47,840 nucleotides of DNA from PALSA-505 sp035308365 (GCA_035308365.1 DATGGU010000027.1:1-47840); one strand, 5' to 3'; numbered from the stretch's first letter, positions 18,119 to 27,982 are shown. The notes: a model not told the origin generated them from the letters alone. Numbers and translations: made by a program.

Positions 18119-19307
18119 GGTCGTTGTCGAGAGTCTGACAAAGACCTTCGGCCGCCGGGCGGTGTGGCGGGATGTCACGCTGTCCCTGCCCCCGGGCGAG
18201 GTGTCGGTCATGCTGGGACCTTCCGGCACCGGCAAGACCGTGTTCCTCAAGTCGCTGATCGGCCTGATCAAGCCGGACCGTGGCCGGGTGCTGGTGGACG
18301 GCGTGGACACCGCACACTGCAGCGAGCGCGAACTCTTCCAGGTGCGCAAGAAATTCGGCGTGCTGTTCCAGGATGGCGCGCTGTTCGGATCGATGAACCT
18401 GTTTGACAATATCGCCTTCCCGTTGCGCGAGCATACGAAGAAGACCGAGGCCGAGATCCGGCGCATCGTGCTCGAGAGGATGGACATGGTGGGCCTGGCC
18501 GGCGAGGAGCGAAAGCTCCCCGGCGAGATCTCCGGTGGCATGCGCAAGCGGGCCGGGCTGGCCCGCGCCCTGGTGATGGACCCGCAGATCATCCTGTGCG
18601 ACGAGCCCGACTCGGGCCTGGACCCGGTGCGCACCACCTACCTGTCCCAGCTTCTCATCGACCTGAACGCGCAGATCGACGCCACCATTCTGATCGTCAC
18701 CCACAATATCCAGGTGGCCCGCACCGTGCCGGACAACATGGGCATGCTGTTCCGCGGCGACCTGGTCATGTTCGGCCCGCGCGAAGTGCTGCTGACCAGC
18801 GAGGTGCCGGCGGTGGCCCAGTTCCTGGACGGCAGCAGGATCGGCCCGATCGGCATGTCCGAGGAAAAGGACGAGGCCACGATGGCCATGGAGCAGGCCC
18901 AGGTGGACGCCGGCCATCACGGCGGCGGGTCCGGTCTCGACCTGCGGGTCGTGGTGCCGCAGCTCGAACCTACCCCCGGGCTGCCGCCCCGGCAGGCCGT
19001 GCAGCGCCGCAAGGACCGGGTGATGAGCATGCTGCACACCCTGCCGCCGCTGGCCCAGAAGGCCATTTTGGACAGCCTGACCCCGGCCGACCGGGAGCGC
19101 TACCGCCTCCGGCCGGGCGGTGACCAGCCGGGACCCACCCCGCCGGGCTCCTGGGGAACGGAGCGGCCGGCCGCGCAGACCCGGCCGATGATGCCCGCCG
19201 ATGGCACCGGCCAGGCTCCCTACAGCCCAAACCCCCAGACTCCCCACGGACAGCACCGCTACAACCCTGACCCACCGCCCGGCACCGGGCGCGGAGGCCG
19301 CCCGTGA
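18108..19307 (+). CDS. Mce ABC-transporter ATPase (MlaF/MceG/Mkl family)
   Basis: This 399-residue ATPase powers Mce lipid import. Walker A is GPSGTGKT (residues about 37-44), the signature motif is SGGMRKRAGLARAL, Walker B is ILCDEPDSGLDP and the switch His lies in VTHN. The core ends near residue 250. The remaining 150 residues, which include HTLPPLAQKAIL and a Pro/Gln-rich end, are the C-terminal extension usual in actinobacterial homologs. ATG 18108 follows CAGGAGG. The stop overlaps yrbE by four bases. In mycobacteria this gene is unlinked to mce; here, as in Streptomyces, it leads the operon. Confidence 0.95.
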   Translation: MGIEVVVESLTKTFGRRAVWRDVTLSLPPGEVSVMLGPSGTGKTVFLKSLIGLIKPDRGRVLVDGVDTAHCSERELFQVRKKFGVLFQDGALFGSMNLFDNIAFPLREHTKKTEAEIRRIVLERMDMVGLAGEERKLPGEISGGMRKRAGLARALVMDPQIILCDEPDSGLDPVRTTYLSQLLIDLNAQIDATILIVTHNIQVARTVPDNMGMLFRGDLVMFGPREVLLTSEVPAVAQFLDGSRIGPIGMSEEKDEATMAMEQAQVDAGHHGGGSGLDLRVVVPQLEPTPGLPPRQAVQRRKDRVMSMLHTLPPLAQKAILDSLTPADRERYRLRPGGDQPGPTPPGSWGTERPAAQTRPMMPADGTGQAPYSPNPQTPHGQHRYNPDPPPGTGRGGRP

Positions 19308-20152
19308 CCGCCCAGCAGCCTGTCGTCCCTGGCCTGCCGGGCGCCGGGCGGCCGAAGCGGGAGAAGCCCCCGGGCCAGCCGGTTCCCGGGCTCGGACTGG
19401 TGCGCCAGACCGGGCAGGTGTTCGCCCTCGCGGCGAGCGTGATCCGGCTGACGTTCAAAAAACCGTTCCAGTTGCGGGAGCTCATCGAGCAGTTCTGGTT
19501 CATCGCCAGTGTGACGATCCTGCCCTCGGCACTGGTGTCGATCCCGTTCGGCGCGGTCATCGCGCTGCAGCTCGGCTCGCTGACCCAGCAGCTCGGCGCG
19601 GAGTCGTTCACCGGCGCGGCCAGCGTGCTGGCGGTCGTCCAGCAGGCCAGCCCGCTGATCGTGGCGCTGCTGATCGCCGGGGCCGGCGGGTCGGCCATCT
19701 GCGCCGACATCGGCGCCCGCACGATCCGCGAGGAGATGGACGCCATGCGGGTGATGGGCGTCTCGCCCATCCAGCGGCTGATCGTGCCCAGGGTGCTGGC
19801 TGTTATGGGCGTCTCACTGATGCTCAACGGCCTGGTCTCGGTAGTCGGCGTGCTCGGCGGCTACTTCTTCAACGTGTTCCTGCAGCACGGCACGCCGGGC
19901 GCCTACCTGTCCAGCTTCTCCGCCCTGGCCCAGCTCCCCGACCTGTACATCGGCGAGCTCAAGGCGCTGATCTTCGGGTTCATCGCCGGCGTGATCGCCG
20001 CCTACCGCGGCCTGAACCCCCGGCCAGGGCCCAAGGGAGTCGGCGACGCGGTGAACCAGGCGGTGGTCATCACGTTCCTGCTGCTGTTCTTCGTGAACCT
20101 GGTGCTCACGGCGATCTACCTGCAGGTCGTCCCGCCGAAGGGAGTCGGGTAG
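19304..20152 (+). CDS. yrbEA: YrbE/MlaE-family permease A
   Basis: This 282-residue integral membrane subunit carries a 45-residue hydrophilic N terminus and then five to six helices. The MlaE hallmarks are visible: GAVIALQLG, GAGGSAICADIGARTIREEMDAM and RVLAVM. It forms the channel with permease B and couples to the ATPase through the EEMDAM segment. GTG 19304 overlaps the ATPase stop (GTGA). The next gene begins on the base after its stop. Confidence 0.95.
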   Translation: MTAQQPVVPGLPGAGRPKREKPPGQPVPGLGLVRQTGQVFALAASVIRLTFKKPFQLRELIEQFWFIASVTILPSALVSIPFGAVIALQLGSLTQQLGAESFTGAASVLAVVQQASPLIVALLIAGAGGSAICADIGARTIREEMDAMRVMGVSPIQRLIVPRVLAVMGVSLMLNGLVSVVGVLGGYFFNVFLQHGTPGAYLSSFSALAQLPDLYIGELKALIFGFIAGVIAAYRGLNPRPGPKGVGDAVNQAVVITFLLLFFVNLVLTAIYLQVVPPKGVG

Positions 20153-21034
20153 ATGGGCGTGATCACCAGGGCACGCCCACAGCGTGCCATCGGCCCGGAC
20201 CGCTGGCCGGCCCGGCTCGGTGCGCGCGCGGATCAGTCGCTGTCCTGGCTGGACATGCTCGGCGACCAGCTCCTGTTCTACTTCCGGGCGCTGCTGTGGA
20301 TGCCACGTGCGCTCCGCCGCTACATCAAGGAAGTGCTCAGGCTGCTGGCCGAGGTCGGCTTCGGCAGCGGGGCGCTCGGCCTGATCGGCGGCACGGTCGG
20401 CGTGATGATCGGCATGACGCTGTTCACCGGGACGGTCGTCGGCCTGCAGGGCTATGCCGCCCTGCACCAGATCGGCGCGTCGGTGTTCACCGGCTTCATC
20501 TCGGCCTACTTCAACACCAGGGAGATCGCCCCGCTGGTGGCCGGCCTGGCCCTGTCGGCCACGGTCGGCGCCGGGTTCACCGCCCAGCTCGGTTCGATGC
20601 GGATCAACGAAGAGGTCGACGCGCTGGAGAGCATGGGGATCCCGAGCCTGCCCTACCTGGTCACCACCAGGATCATCGCCGGCGTCGTCGCCATCATCCC
20701 GCTGTACGCGATCGGCCTGGTCAGCTCCTATTTCGCCTCTCGCGAGGTTACGGTGTTTTTCAATGGGCAGTCGTCGGGTACCTATGACGCCTATTTCAAC
20801 CTGTTCCTCTCGCCGCTTGACATCCTCTGGTCGTTCCTCAAGGTCCTGCTGTTCAGCACGATGGTCATTCTCATCCACTGCTACTACGGCTACCGGGCCA
20901 AGGGCGGCCCGGCGGGGGTCGGCGTGGCGGTCGGCCGCGCGGTCCGGGCGGCGATCGTGGTGATCAACGTCGTGGACTTCTTCATGAGCCTGGCCATCTG
21001 GGGCGCGACGACGACCGTCAGGGTGACCCAGTGA
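20153..21034 (+). CDS. yrbEB: YrbE/MlaE-family permease B
   Basis: This 293-residue second permease subunit has a 60-residue hydrophilic N terminus, then hydrophobic helices with the family segment GLALSATVGAGFTAQLGSMR followed by INEEVDALESMGIP. ATG 20153 directly abuts the previous stop (TAGATG). Its stop overlaps the mceA start (GTGA). Having two distinct permeases is typical of actinobacterial Mce systems, in contrast to the single MlaE of Proteobacteria. Confidence 0.95.
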   Translation: MGVITRARPQRAIGPDRWPARLGARADQSLSWLDMLGDQLLFYFRALLWMPRALRRYIKEVLRLLAEVGFGSGALGLIGGTVGVMIGMTLFTGTVVGLQGYAALHQIGASVFTGFISAYFNTREIAPLVAGLALSATVGAGFTAQLGSMRINEEVDALESMGIPSLPYLVTTRIIAGVVAIIPLYAIGLVSSYFASREVTVFFNGQSSGTYDAYFNLFLSPLDILWSFLKVLLFSTMVILIHCYYGYRAKGGPAGVGVAVGRAVRAAIVVINVVDFFMSLAIWGATTTVRVTQ

Positions 21035-22338
21035 CTCCCCCGGAAAGCTGGCTCAAGACGCGGCAACGGCTGGTCGGCGTCGTTTTCCTGGTGCTGATCG
21101 GGCTGCTGATCTGGCTCTCCCTGGCGCTGTACAACAAGCAGTTCAGCCCCGTGGACATGGTGACCCTGCACACCGACAGCACCGGCAACGAGATGCACCT
21201 GGGCGCCCAGGTACTGGTCCGCGGCGTGCAGGTGGGCGAGGTGCGGTCCATCACCGCCAACGGCACCGGCGCGACCCTGCAGCTCGCCATCCAGCCGAAC
21301 ATGGTGAACGAGCTGCCCGCCAACGTGACCGCGGAGATGGTGCCGACCACCCTGTTCGGCGAGCGCTACGTGGACCTGATCCTGCCGGCCAGCCCGGTGG
21401 GGCAGCGCCTGGGCAACGGCAGTGTCATCCACCAGGACGCCTCCAGGGACGCCATCGAGCTGGAGCAGGTGCTGAACAACCTGCTGCCGGTGCTCACCGC
21501 GGTGCAGCCGCAGAACCTGTCGACCGCGCTCACCGCCATCTCCCAGGCGCTGCAGGGCCGCGGCAGCGAGCTGGGCAACACCCTGACCCAGCTCAACAGC
21601 TACCTGCAGAAGTTCAACCCGGACCTGCCCGCCCTCGACACCGACATCAGGGAGCTGGTGCAGGTCACCCAGACCTACAGCCAGGCGGCGCCGGACATCG
21701 TTCAGGCGCTGAACGACTTCGCCCAGACCAGCCGGGTGGTCGTCGAGCAGGAACAGAACCTGAACGCGCTGTTCGTCACGCTGACCCAGGCGGCCCAGGA
21801 CTTCAACAACTTCCTGAGCGCGAACCAGAACAACATCATCGGGCTGTCGGCGAACAGCCTGCCCACGCTGCGGACCCTGGCGCGGTACGCGCCGGAGTTC
21901 CCCTGCACGCTCAGGGCGCTGCAGAGCTTCGTGCCCAACGTGGACAAGGTCCTCGGCAAGGGCACCAGCCAGCCCGGCGTCCACGTCAGCGTGAACGTGG
22001 TCCAGCCGCTCGGCACCCCGGCCGCGCCGCTGGGCAACTACCTGCCGGGCAAGGACACGCCGAAGTACGGCGACAACACCGGCCCGCACTGCTACCCGGT
22101 GCCCTTCCCTGGCATCACGCTCAACGACGGCGCGACCCCGCCGGCCGGTTACGGCACCCGTCTCAGCGCCGCCAGCCCGGCCGGGACCGGACTCAGCCTG
22201 GCCAACACCCCGGAAGAGAACGAGCTGGTCAACGAGGTGTCCGGGCTGTCGCTCGGGGTGAACCCGCACACCCTGCCCGGCTGGAGCAGCATGCTGGTCG
22301 GCCCGCTGTACCGCGGGAGGACGGTGCGGATCGGATGA
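21031..22338 (+). CDS. mceA: MceA-type substrate-binding protein
   Basis: This 435-residue protein has an N-terminal membrane anchor (about 12-32) and an MCE domain (about 38-120) with GAQVLVRGVQVGEV and LFGERYVDLI. A long helical region (about 130-290) follows, then a Pro/Gly-rich tail with a few Cys. MceA-F form a hexameric tube that carries hydrophobic substrates across the envelope. GTG 21031 overlaps the permease stop; TGA overlaps the mceB ATG. Confidence 0.93.
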   Translation: MTPPESWLKTRQRLVGVVFLVLIGLLIWLSLALYNKQFSPVDMVTLHTDSTGNEMHLGAQVLVRGVQVGEVRSITANGTGATLQLAIQPNMVNELPANVTAEMVPTTLFGERYVDLILPASPVGQRLGNGSVIHQDASRDAIELEQVLNNLLPVLTAVQPQNLSTALTAISQALQGRGSELGNTLTQLNSYLQKFNPDLPALDTDIRELVQVTQTYSQAAPDIVQALNDFAQTSRVVVEQEQNLNALFVTLTQAAQDFNNFLSANQNNIIGLSANSLPTLRTLARYAPEFPCTLRALQSFVPNVDKVLGKGTSQPGVHVSVNVVQPLGTPAAPLGNYLPGKDTPKYGDNTGPHCYPVPFPGITLNDGATPPAGYGTRLSAASPAGTGLSLANTPEENELVNEVSGLSLGVNPHTLPGWSSMLVGPLYRGRTVRIG

Positions 22339-23387
22339 GCACGCCGACCACCACGCACGTCAAGCGGGCCAGCATCAAGGGCCCGGTGATCAAGTCGGTC
22401 ATCTTCATCGTGATCACCGGGCTGGCCACGGCCATCCTCGGCATTTCCATCGCCAACACCAGCGTGTCCAACTCGGTGAGCTACAACGCCCTGTTCACCG
22501 ACGTCACCGGGCTGATCCCGGGCTCGGACGTGGACATCGCCGGGGTCAGGGTCGGCCAGGTCAACCAGGTCAGCGTGGTTGACCGCAACCTCGCACTGGT
22601 GAACTTCTCCGTGCAGGCCGGCCGGCAGCTCCCGGTCTCGGTGACCGCGACGATCAAGTACCTCAACCTGGTCGGCCAGCGTTACCTCGACCTGGCGCAG
22701 GGCGCGGGCCCGCTGAACCAGACGCTCCGGCCCGGCGCGACGATCCCGCTGGGCCAGACCACCCCCGCGCTCAACCTGACCGACCTGTTCAACGGCTTCC
22801 AGCCGCTGTTCCAGGCGCTGTCGCCGAGCACGGTCAACCAGCTCTCCACCGAGCTCGTCCAGTTGTTCCAGGGCGAGGGCGGCACCGTGCAGAGCCTGGT
22901 CGCCAACATCGGGTCGCTGACCAGCACGCTCGCCGCCAAGAGCAAGGTGATCGACGAGCTCATCGGCAACCTGAACGCCGTGCTGGCGACCGTCAACTCG
23001 CGCGGCAGCGAGCTGTCCGACCTGATCACCACGTTGCAGCAACTGGTCTCCGGCCTGGCCGCCGACCGCCAGCCGATCGGCAATGCGATCAGCGCGATCG
23101 GCTCGCTGACCAACTCCGTGGCCGGCCTGCTGCAGGTCGCCAACCCACCGCTGCAGCAGGACATCACCCAGCTCGGCCGGCTGTCCGGCAACCTGGCCGC
23201 GGCGACGCCGACGGTCAACCTGTTCCTGCAGCGGCTGCCGGTCAAGATGACCGACATCGCCCGGCTGGCGTCCTACGGATCCTGGTTCAACTTCTTCATG
23301 TGCGACGCGGCGCTGTCCGGGGTGAAGTCCTCCTACGGTGCGCCACCGCCGACCGGGATCCCCGTCACGGCAGCGAGGTGCAAGTGA
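22335..23387 (+). CDS. mceB: MceB-type substrate-binding protein
   Basis: This 350-residue protein has one membrane anchor (about 15-40), an MCE domain (about 45-125) with GSDVDIAGVRVGQV and NLVGQRYLDL, a long amphipathic helical segment and a C-terminal pair of Cys (FMCDAAL, AARCK). ATG 22335 overlaps the mceA stop and TGA overlaps the next ATG by one base. The length fits actinobacterial MceB (about 340). Confidence 0.93.
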   Translation: MSTPTTTHVKRASIKGPVIKSVIFIVITGLATAILGISIANTSVSNSVSYNALFTDVTGLIPGSDVDIAGVRVGQVNQVSVVDRNLALVNFSVQAGRQLPVSVTATIKYLNLVGQRYLDLAQGAGPLNQTLRPGATIPLGQTTPALNLTDLFNGFQPLFQALSPSTVNQLSTELVQLFQGEGGTVQSLVANIGSLTSTLAAKSKVIDELIGNLNAVLATVNSRGSELSDLITTLQQLVSGLAADRQPIGNAISAIGSLTNSVAGLLQVANPPLQQDITQLGRLSGNLAAATPTVNLFLQRLPVKMTDIARLASYGSWFNFFMCDAALSGVKSSYGAPPPTGIPVTAARCK

Positions 23388-24391
23388 TGAAGCCGCTGAC
23401 CGAGCGCAACCCGATCGCGGTGGGCCTGGCCGGCCTGGTGATCGTCATTCTGATCGGGCTGGCCGCCTTCTACTCCAGCGACCTTCCGATCATCGGCGGC
23501 GGGACCACCTACACGGCCTTCTTCACCGAGGATGCCGGGCTCACCCCGGGCAACGAGGTGCGGGTGGCCGGGGTCACCGTCGGCAAGGTCACCGGGATCT
23601 CGCTGGACGGCAACCGGGTGCTGGTCTCGTTCCGGGTCAAGGGCGTGTGGGTCGGCAACGCCAGCACGGTGGGCATCGAAATCAAGACCCTGCTCGGCGA
23701 CAAGTACCTGGCGCTCGACCCGCTCGGCACCGGCCCACAGGACCCCGGCCAGACGATCCCGGCCAGCCGTACCACCTCGCCCTACGACGTGACGCAGGCC
23801 TTCCAGCAGTTCGGCAGGACCGTCGGCCAGCTCAACACGAACAAGCTCGCGCAGAGCCTGGAGGCGATCGCCGGCGCGTTCCGCAACACCCCGCCCTACG
23901 TCCGGGAGGCGCTGACCGGGCTGTCCTCGCTGTCTCAGACCATCGCGTCCAAAGACACCCAGCTCGCCCAGTTGTTCCAGGGCACCAGGCAGATCACCGC
24001 CAGCCTGGCGGCCGAGGACAACCAGTTCCGCGCGCTGCTGGGCGATGGGAACCTGTTGCTGGCCGAGCTGCGGCAGCGTGAGCAGGCCATCAGCGCGCTG
24101 CTGACCGGGACTCAGTCGCTGGCCACGCAGATCTCGACCCTGGTCAACGACGACCAGGCGGCCCTGCAGCCGGCGCTGAACTCGCTGAACCAGGTCACCA
24201 CCGTGCTGGAGCAGAACCAGGCGAACCTCAGGAAGGCGCTGTCCCTGGCCGGCCCGTACTACTCGCTGCTCACCAATGCGATCGGCAACGGCCGCTGGTT
24301 CGACGTCTACCTGTGCGGCTTGGTGCCCAGGTCCTACTCGCCGGCGACCGTGCCACCCACCGGATGCGAGCCACCGAAGGTGGGGGGGTAG
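23387..24391 (+). CDS. mceC: MceC-type substrate-binding protein
   Basis: This 334-residue protein has a membrane anchor (about 12-30), an MCE domain (about 35-115) with GNEVRVAGVTVGKV and LLGDKYLAL, a helical region and a short tail with two Cys (LCGLV, GCEPP). ATG 23387 shares one base with the mceB stop (TGATG); GTG 23384 is an alternative. The in-frame upstream start at 23300 lies inside mceB and is rejected. Confidence 0.92.
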   Translation: MKPLTERNPIAVGLAGLVIVILIGLAAFYSSDLPIIGGGTTYTAFFTEDAGLTPGNEVRVAGVTVGKVTGISLDGNRVLVSFRVKGVWVGNASTVGIEIKTLLGDKYLALDPLGTGPQDPGQTIPASRTTSPYDVTQAFQQFGRTVGQLNTNKLAQSLEAIAGAFRNTPPYVREALTGLSSLSQTIASKDTQLAQLFQGTRQITASLAAEDNQFRALLGDGNLLLAELRQREQAISALLTGTQSLATQISTLVNDDQAALQPALNSLNQVTTVLEQNQANLRKALSLAGPYYSLLTNAIGNGRWFDVYLCGLVPRSYSPATVPPTGCEPPKVGG

Positions 24392-24394
24392 CCG

Positions 24395-25645
24395 ATGCGG
24401 GACAGACTGCGCCATCTGGTGCCTTCGACCAGCCGGGCCCGGATCACCGCCCTGGCGGCCCTGCTTGCCGTCATCGCGCTGGTGTCGGCGCTGCTGGTGA
24501 CCATGGGCGGCTCCAGCAAGCAGATCACCGCCTACTTCAGCGAGGCGATCGGCGTCTACGCCGGGTCCGACGTGGACATACTCGGCGTCCGGGTCGGCAC
24601 CATCGATTCGGTGCAGCCGGCCGGCCAGCAGGTCAAGGTCACCATGACGGTGGACGGCAACGTGCCCGTGCCGGCCAAGGCAGGTGCCGTGGTGGTCGCG
24701 GGGAGCGTCGTCGCCGACCGCTACATCCAGCTCACCCCCGCCTACACCGGCGGGCCGCAACTGGCTGACAAAGCGGTGATCCCGGCCAGCCGCACGGCGA
24801 CCCCGGTGGAGGTCGACCAGCTCTACAACAGCCTCAACAAGCTGGCCGGCGACCTCGGGCCGAACGGGGCCAACGTACACGGGGCGCTGTCCGACGTGCT
24901 CAACACCGGTGCCGCCAACCTGGCCGGCAACGGCAAATACCTGGGCAACATGATCACCCAGCTCGGCGCCGCGACCCGCACCCTGTCCGGTTCCCGCGGC
25001 GACCTGTTCGCCACGGTCAACAACCTGCAGAAGTTCACCACCATGCTGGCCGGCGACGACAGCCAGGTGCGGCTGGCCCAGCAGCAGCTTTCCCAGGTGA
25101 TCGGCTTCCTGTCCAGCGAGAGCCCGCAGCTCGCCGGGGCCATGCACACGCTGTCCATCGCGCTGGGCCAGGTCAAAGGGTTCATCAGCAGCAATAGGGC
25201 GCTGCTCACATCCAACGTGAGCAAACTGGCGACCATCACGAAGATCCTGGCCGACGAGCGGGCCTCGCTCACCGAGGCCATCAACGTGCTGCCGCTGGCG
25301 GTGGACAACGTGCTCGGCGCCTACGATCCGGCGACCCACACCCTGAATGCCCGCGGCGACCTGCGGGAGCTCACCCCGGGGATCTTCCCGTCATCCTCAT
25401 CCTCATCCTCCGCCGCCACGCCGAACACCGCTACCGGTGGATCGAGCAACGAGTTCTGCGCCAGCCAGCCAGGCAACAGCACCTCGACACCGCTCGGCTC
25501 GCTCTGCCAGCAGGAGCGAGCCGCGGCGGGCAACGCTCTCGTGCCCATCTCTCCCAGCCAGCAGGCATCGATGCCGCCCTTGCCGCTGCCGGCCATCGGC
25601 ACTGTCTATGGATCGCCCTCCACGCAGGCGAAGAACGGGGGGTGA
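24395..25645 (+). CDS. mceD: MceD-type substrate-binding protein
   Basis: This 416-residue protein has a membrane anchor (about 15-37), an MCE domain (about 40-125) with GSDVDILGVRVGTI and VVADRYIQL, a long helical region (about 140-300), then a Ser/Pro-rich low-complexity tail with two Cys. ATG 24395 lies four bases after the mceC stop. The disordered tail is usual for MceD proteins, which are longer than their siblings. Confidence 0.92.
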   Translation: MRDRLRHLVPSTSRARITALAALLAVIALVSALLVTMGGSSKQITAYFSEAIGVYAGSDVDILGVRVGTIDSVQPAGQQVKVTMTVDGNVPVPAKAGAVVVAGSVVADRYIQLTPAYTGGPQLADKAVIPASRTATPVEVDQLYNSLNKLAGDLGPNGANVHGALSDVLNTGAANLAGNGKYLGNMITQLGAATRTLSGSRGDLFATVNNLQKFTTMLAGDDSQVRLAQQQLSQVIGFLSSESPQLAGAMHTLSIALGQVKGFISSNRALLTSNVSKLATITKILADERASLTEAINVLPLAVDNVLGAYDPATHTLNARGDLRELTPGIFPSSSSSSSAATPNTATGGSSNEFCASQPGNSTSTPLGSLCQQERAAAGNALVPISPSQQASMPPLPLPAIGTVYGSPSTQAKNGG

Positions 25646-25649
25646 CGGT

Positions 25650-26756
25650 ATGCACAAGGCCAGCGCAAGCAAGGTAACGGCGGCGGCCGCGGCGGCATTC
25701 CTGGTCGCCGGCTGCAGTTCCGGCGGTTTCAACGGGATCTACAGCCTGCCACTGCCCGGCGGCGCGTCGCTCGGCAGCCATCCCTTCACGGTGACGGCCC
25801 AGTTCTCCAACGTGGTTGACCTGGTTCCACAGTCCGCGGTGCGGGTCAACGGGGTGGCGGTCGGCCGGGTCTCGAAGATCTACCTGCCGGCCAGCAGCTG
25901 GACCGCGGACGTCACCATGGTCGTCAACGGTGACGTGCACCTGCCGGCCAACGCCGACGCCGAACTCCAGCAGTCCAGCCTGCTCGGCGAGTGGTACATC
26001 TCGCTCAGCTCGCCGCCCGGCGGGCTGGCCGAGGGGCGGCTGGGCAACAACGCGACGATCCCGCTGTCCCGGACGACCGGCAACGCCACGGTCGAAGAGG
26101 TGCTCGGCGCGCTCTCACTGCTGCTGAACGGCGGTGGGATCGCCCAGCTCCACACCATCGACACCCAGCTCAACGACGCGTTCAGCGGCAACGTGCCGCA
26201 GATCCGCTCGGTGCTGTCGCAGATCAACGACTTGGCGGCCAACCTCAACGCCCACCGCCATGACATCACCCAGGCGCTCGACGGGCTGAACACGCTGGCG
26301 GCGACCCTGCACACGAGGGACAAGCAGATCGGCTACGTGCTGGACAACCTAGGCCCGGGGCTGCAGGTGCTCAGCCAGCAGCGCAGCCAGCTTGTCACCA
26401 TGCTGAACGCGCTCAACAACCTGACCGGCGTCACGGTGAGCACCATCAACAAGAGCAAGGCACAGATGGTGGCCGACCTGCAGCAACTGGCGCCGATCCT
26501 GCAGCAGCTCGCCAATGCCGGGCAGGCGCTGCCGCAGTCGCTGCAGGTGCTGCTCACCTACCCGTTCACCGATCAGGTGCTCAACGACATCAAGGGTGAC
26601 TACCTCAACACGTTCCTGTCGGTGACCGGGAAACCGGGCACGACGGTCATCCCGCCGGTCAACATCAAGAAGAAGAGCGGCGGGACCACCCAGGGCCAGA
26701 GCGTCCTGCCGCTGCCGCCGGCCGGCGGGACCACCGCGCAGGGAGGCGGGAGCTGA
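25650..26756 (+). CDS. mceE: MceE-type lipoprotein
   Basis: This 368-residue protein starts with a lipoprotein signal peptide; the lipobox LVAGC puts the lipidated Cys at about residue 23. The MCE domain follows (about 40-125) with QSAVRVNGVAVGRV and LLGEWYISL, then helices and a Gly/Pro-rich tail. MceE is the lipoprotein subunit (LprK type) of these systems, which agrees with its fifth place. ATG 25650 is fixed by the signal peptide; earlier in-frame starts are inside mceD. TGA overlaps the mceF ATG. Confidence 0.94.
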   Translation: MHKASASKVTAAAAAAFLVAGCSSGGFNGIYSLPLPGGASLGSHPFTVTAQFSNVVDLVPQSAVRVNGVAVGRVSKIYLPASSWTADVTMVVNGDVHLPANADAELQQSSLLGEWYISLSSPPGGLAEGRLGNNATIPLSRTTGNATVEEVLGALSLLLNGGGIAQLHTIDTQLNDAFSGNVPQIRSVLSQINDLAANLNAHRHDITQALDGLNTLAATLHTRDKQIGYVLDNLGPGLQVLSQQRSQLVTMLNALNNLTGVTVSTINKSKAQMVADLQQLAPILQQLANAGQALPQSLQVLLTYPFTDQVLNDIKGDYLNTFLSVTGKPGTTVIPPVNIKKKSGGTTQGQSVLPLPPAGGTTAQGGGS

Positions 26757-27982
26757 TGCTCACCCTCAGCACGAAGATCAAGCTGGTCACGTTCGCGGTG
26801 CTCGCCGTCGTCGTCCTCGCATTCACCGCCGTCCGGTACGCGAACCTGGGCCGGTTCATCGGGCTCAGCGGCTACTACACGGTGAAGATGTACCTGCCCG
26901 AGAGCGGCGGCCTCTACAACGACGCCAACGTCACCTATCGCGGCGTGTCCGTGGGCCGGGTCGGCTCCATGAGCCTGACCTCGAACGGCGTGGTCGTGGA
27001 CCTGGACATCAACAACAGCGCGCCCAAGATTCCGGCGACCGGGCTGCAGGCCACGGTCGCCGACCTGTCCGCGGTGGGCGAGAACTACGTCAACCTCCGG
27101 CCGCAGACCAGCAGCGGGCCGTACCTGACTGCCGGTTCGGTGATCCCGCAGCACGTCACCCAGGTTCCGCTACCGGTCACCAGCCTGCTGACCAGCCTCA
27201 ACGCGCTGGTTTCTTCGGTGCCGCAGCAGTCGCTGCGGGTCGTGGTGGACCAGCTCGGCACCGCGTTCCAGGGCCAGGGCCCCAACCTGCAGGTGCTGCT
27301 GGACACCAGCTCCACCCTCACCCAGGCGGCCAGCAAGGACATCCCGCAGACCACCAAGCTCATTGACGACGGCCGCACCGTGCTGGCCACCCAGGCCGCC
27401 GAGACGGCGGCGATCAGGTCGTTCGGCGCCAGCGCCAGGAATCTCGCCAGCCACCTCGCCGCGTCCAACGGCGACCTGGTCAACCTGCTCATCAGCGGGC
27501 CCCAGGCGGCCGAGCAGATCGCCGGGCTGCTGCGGGACAACAGCATCGGGCTGGGTGCGGTGATCGCGAACCTGCTGACCGTCTCGGACGTGACCCTGAC
27601 CAAGCAGAGCAACCTGGATGAGATGCTTTCCGCGCTGCCCGCCGCGGTCGCCGCAGGGAACACGGTCATCACCTCGAAGGGGGCCAACTTCGGCCTCTCG
27701 CTGACGTTCTTCGCGCCGCTGCCCTGCACGTCCGGCTACGGGGGGACGATCTACCGCAACGGTCTCAACACCTCGGCCGCGCCCCCGCTGAACACCTCCG
27801 CGGCGTGTACCTCGCCGGTCAGCAGCGGTATCGACGTCCGCGGTGCGGCGCACGCGCCGTCCAGCGGTGGCGTGCCGGCCGCGGTCCTGCCCGGTTCGGC
27901 CGGAGGCGGCGCAGGCGCTGGTGGAATGCCGGTAGCGTCGGGAGCAGCGAGCATGAGCGAACTACTCGGGCTGACCCCCTGA
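26756..27982 (+). CDS. mceF: MceF-type substrate-binding protein
   Basis: This 408-residue protein has a membrane anchor (about 8-25), an MCE domain (about 35-115) with DANVTYRGVSVGRV and AVGENYVNL, a helical region and a Gly/Ala-rich tail. It completes the A-F hexamer. ATG 26756 overlaps the mceE stop. The 111 bases that follow before the next gene contain CATCTTGAAAGGGTTGAAC, whose CTTGAAAGGGT core recurs near the Nudix gene at 37564. Confidence 0.93.
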   Translation: MLTLSTKIKLVTFAVLAVVVLAFTAVRYANLGRFIGLSGYYTVKMYLPESGGLYNDANVTYRGVSVGRVGSMSLTSNGVVVDLDINNSAPKIPATGLQATVADLSAVGENYVNLRPQTSSGPYLTAGSVIPQHVTQVPLPVTSLLTSLNALVSSVPQQSLRVVVDQLGTAFQGQGPNLQVLLDTSSTLTQAASKDIPQTTKLIDDGRTVLATQAAETAAIRSFGASARNLASHLAASNGDLVNLLISGPQAAEQIAGLLRDNSIGLGAVIANLLTVSDVTLTKQSNLDEMLSALPAAVAAGNTVITSKGANFGLSLTFFAPLPCTSGYGGTIYRNGLNTSAAPPLNTSAACTSPVSSGIDVRGAAHAPSSGGVPAAVLPGSAGGGAGAGGMPVASGAASMSELLGLTP

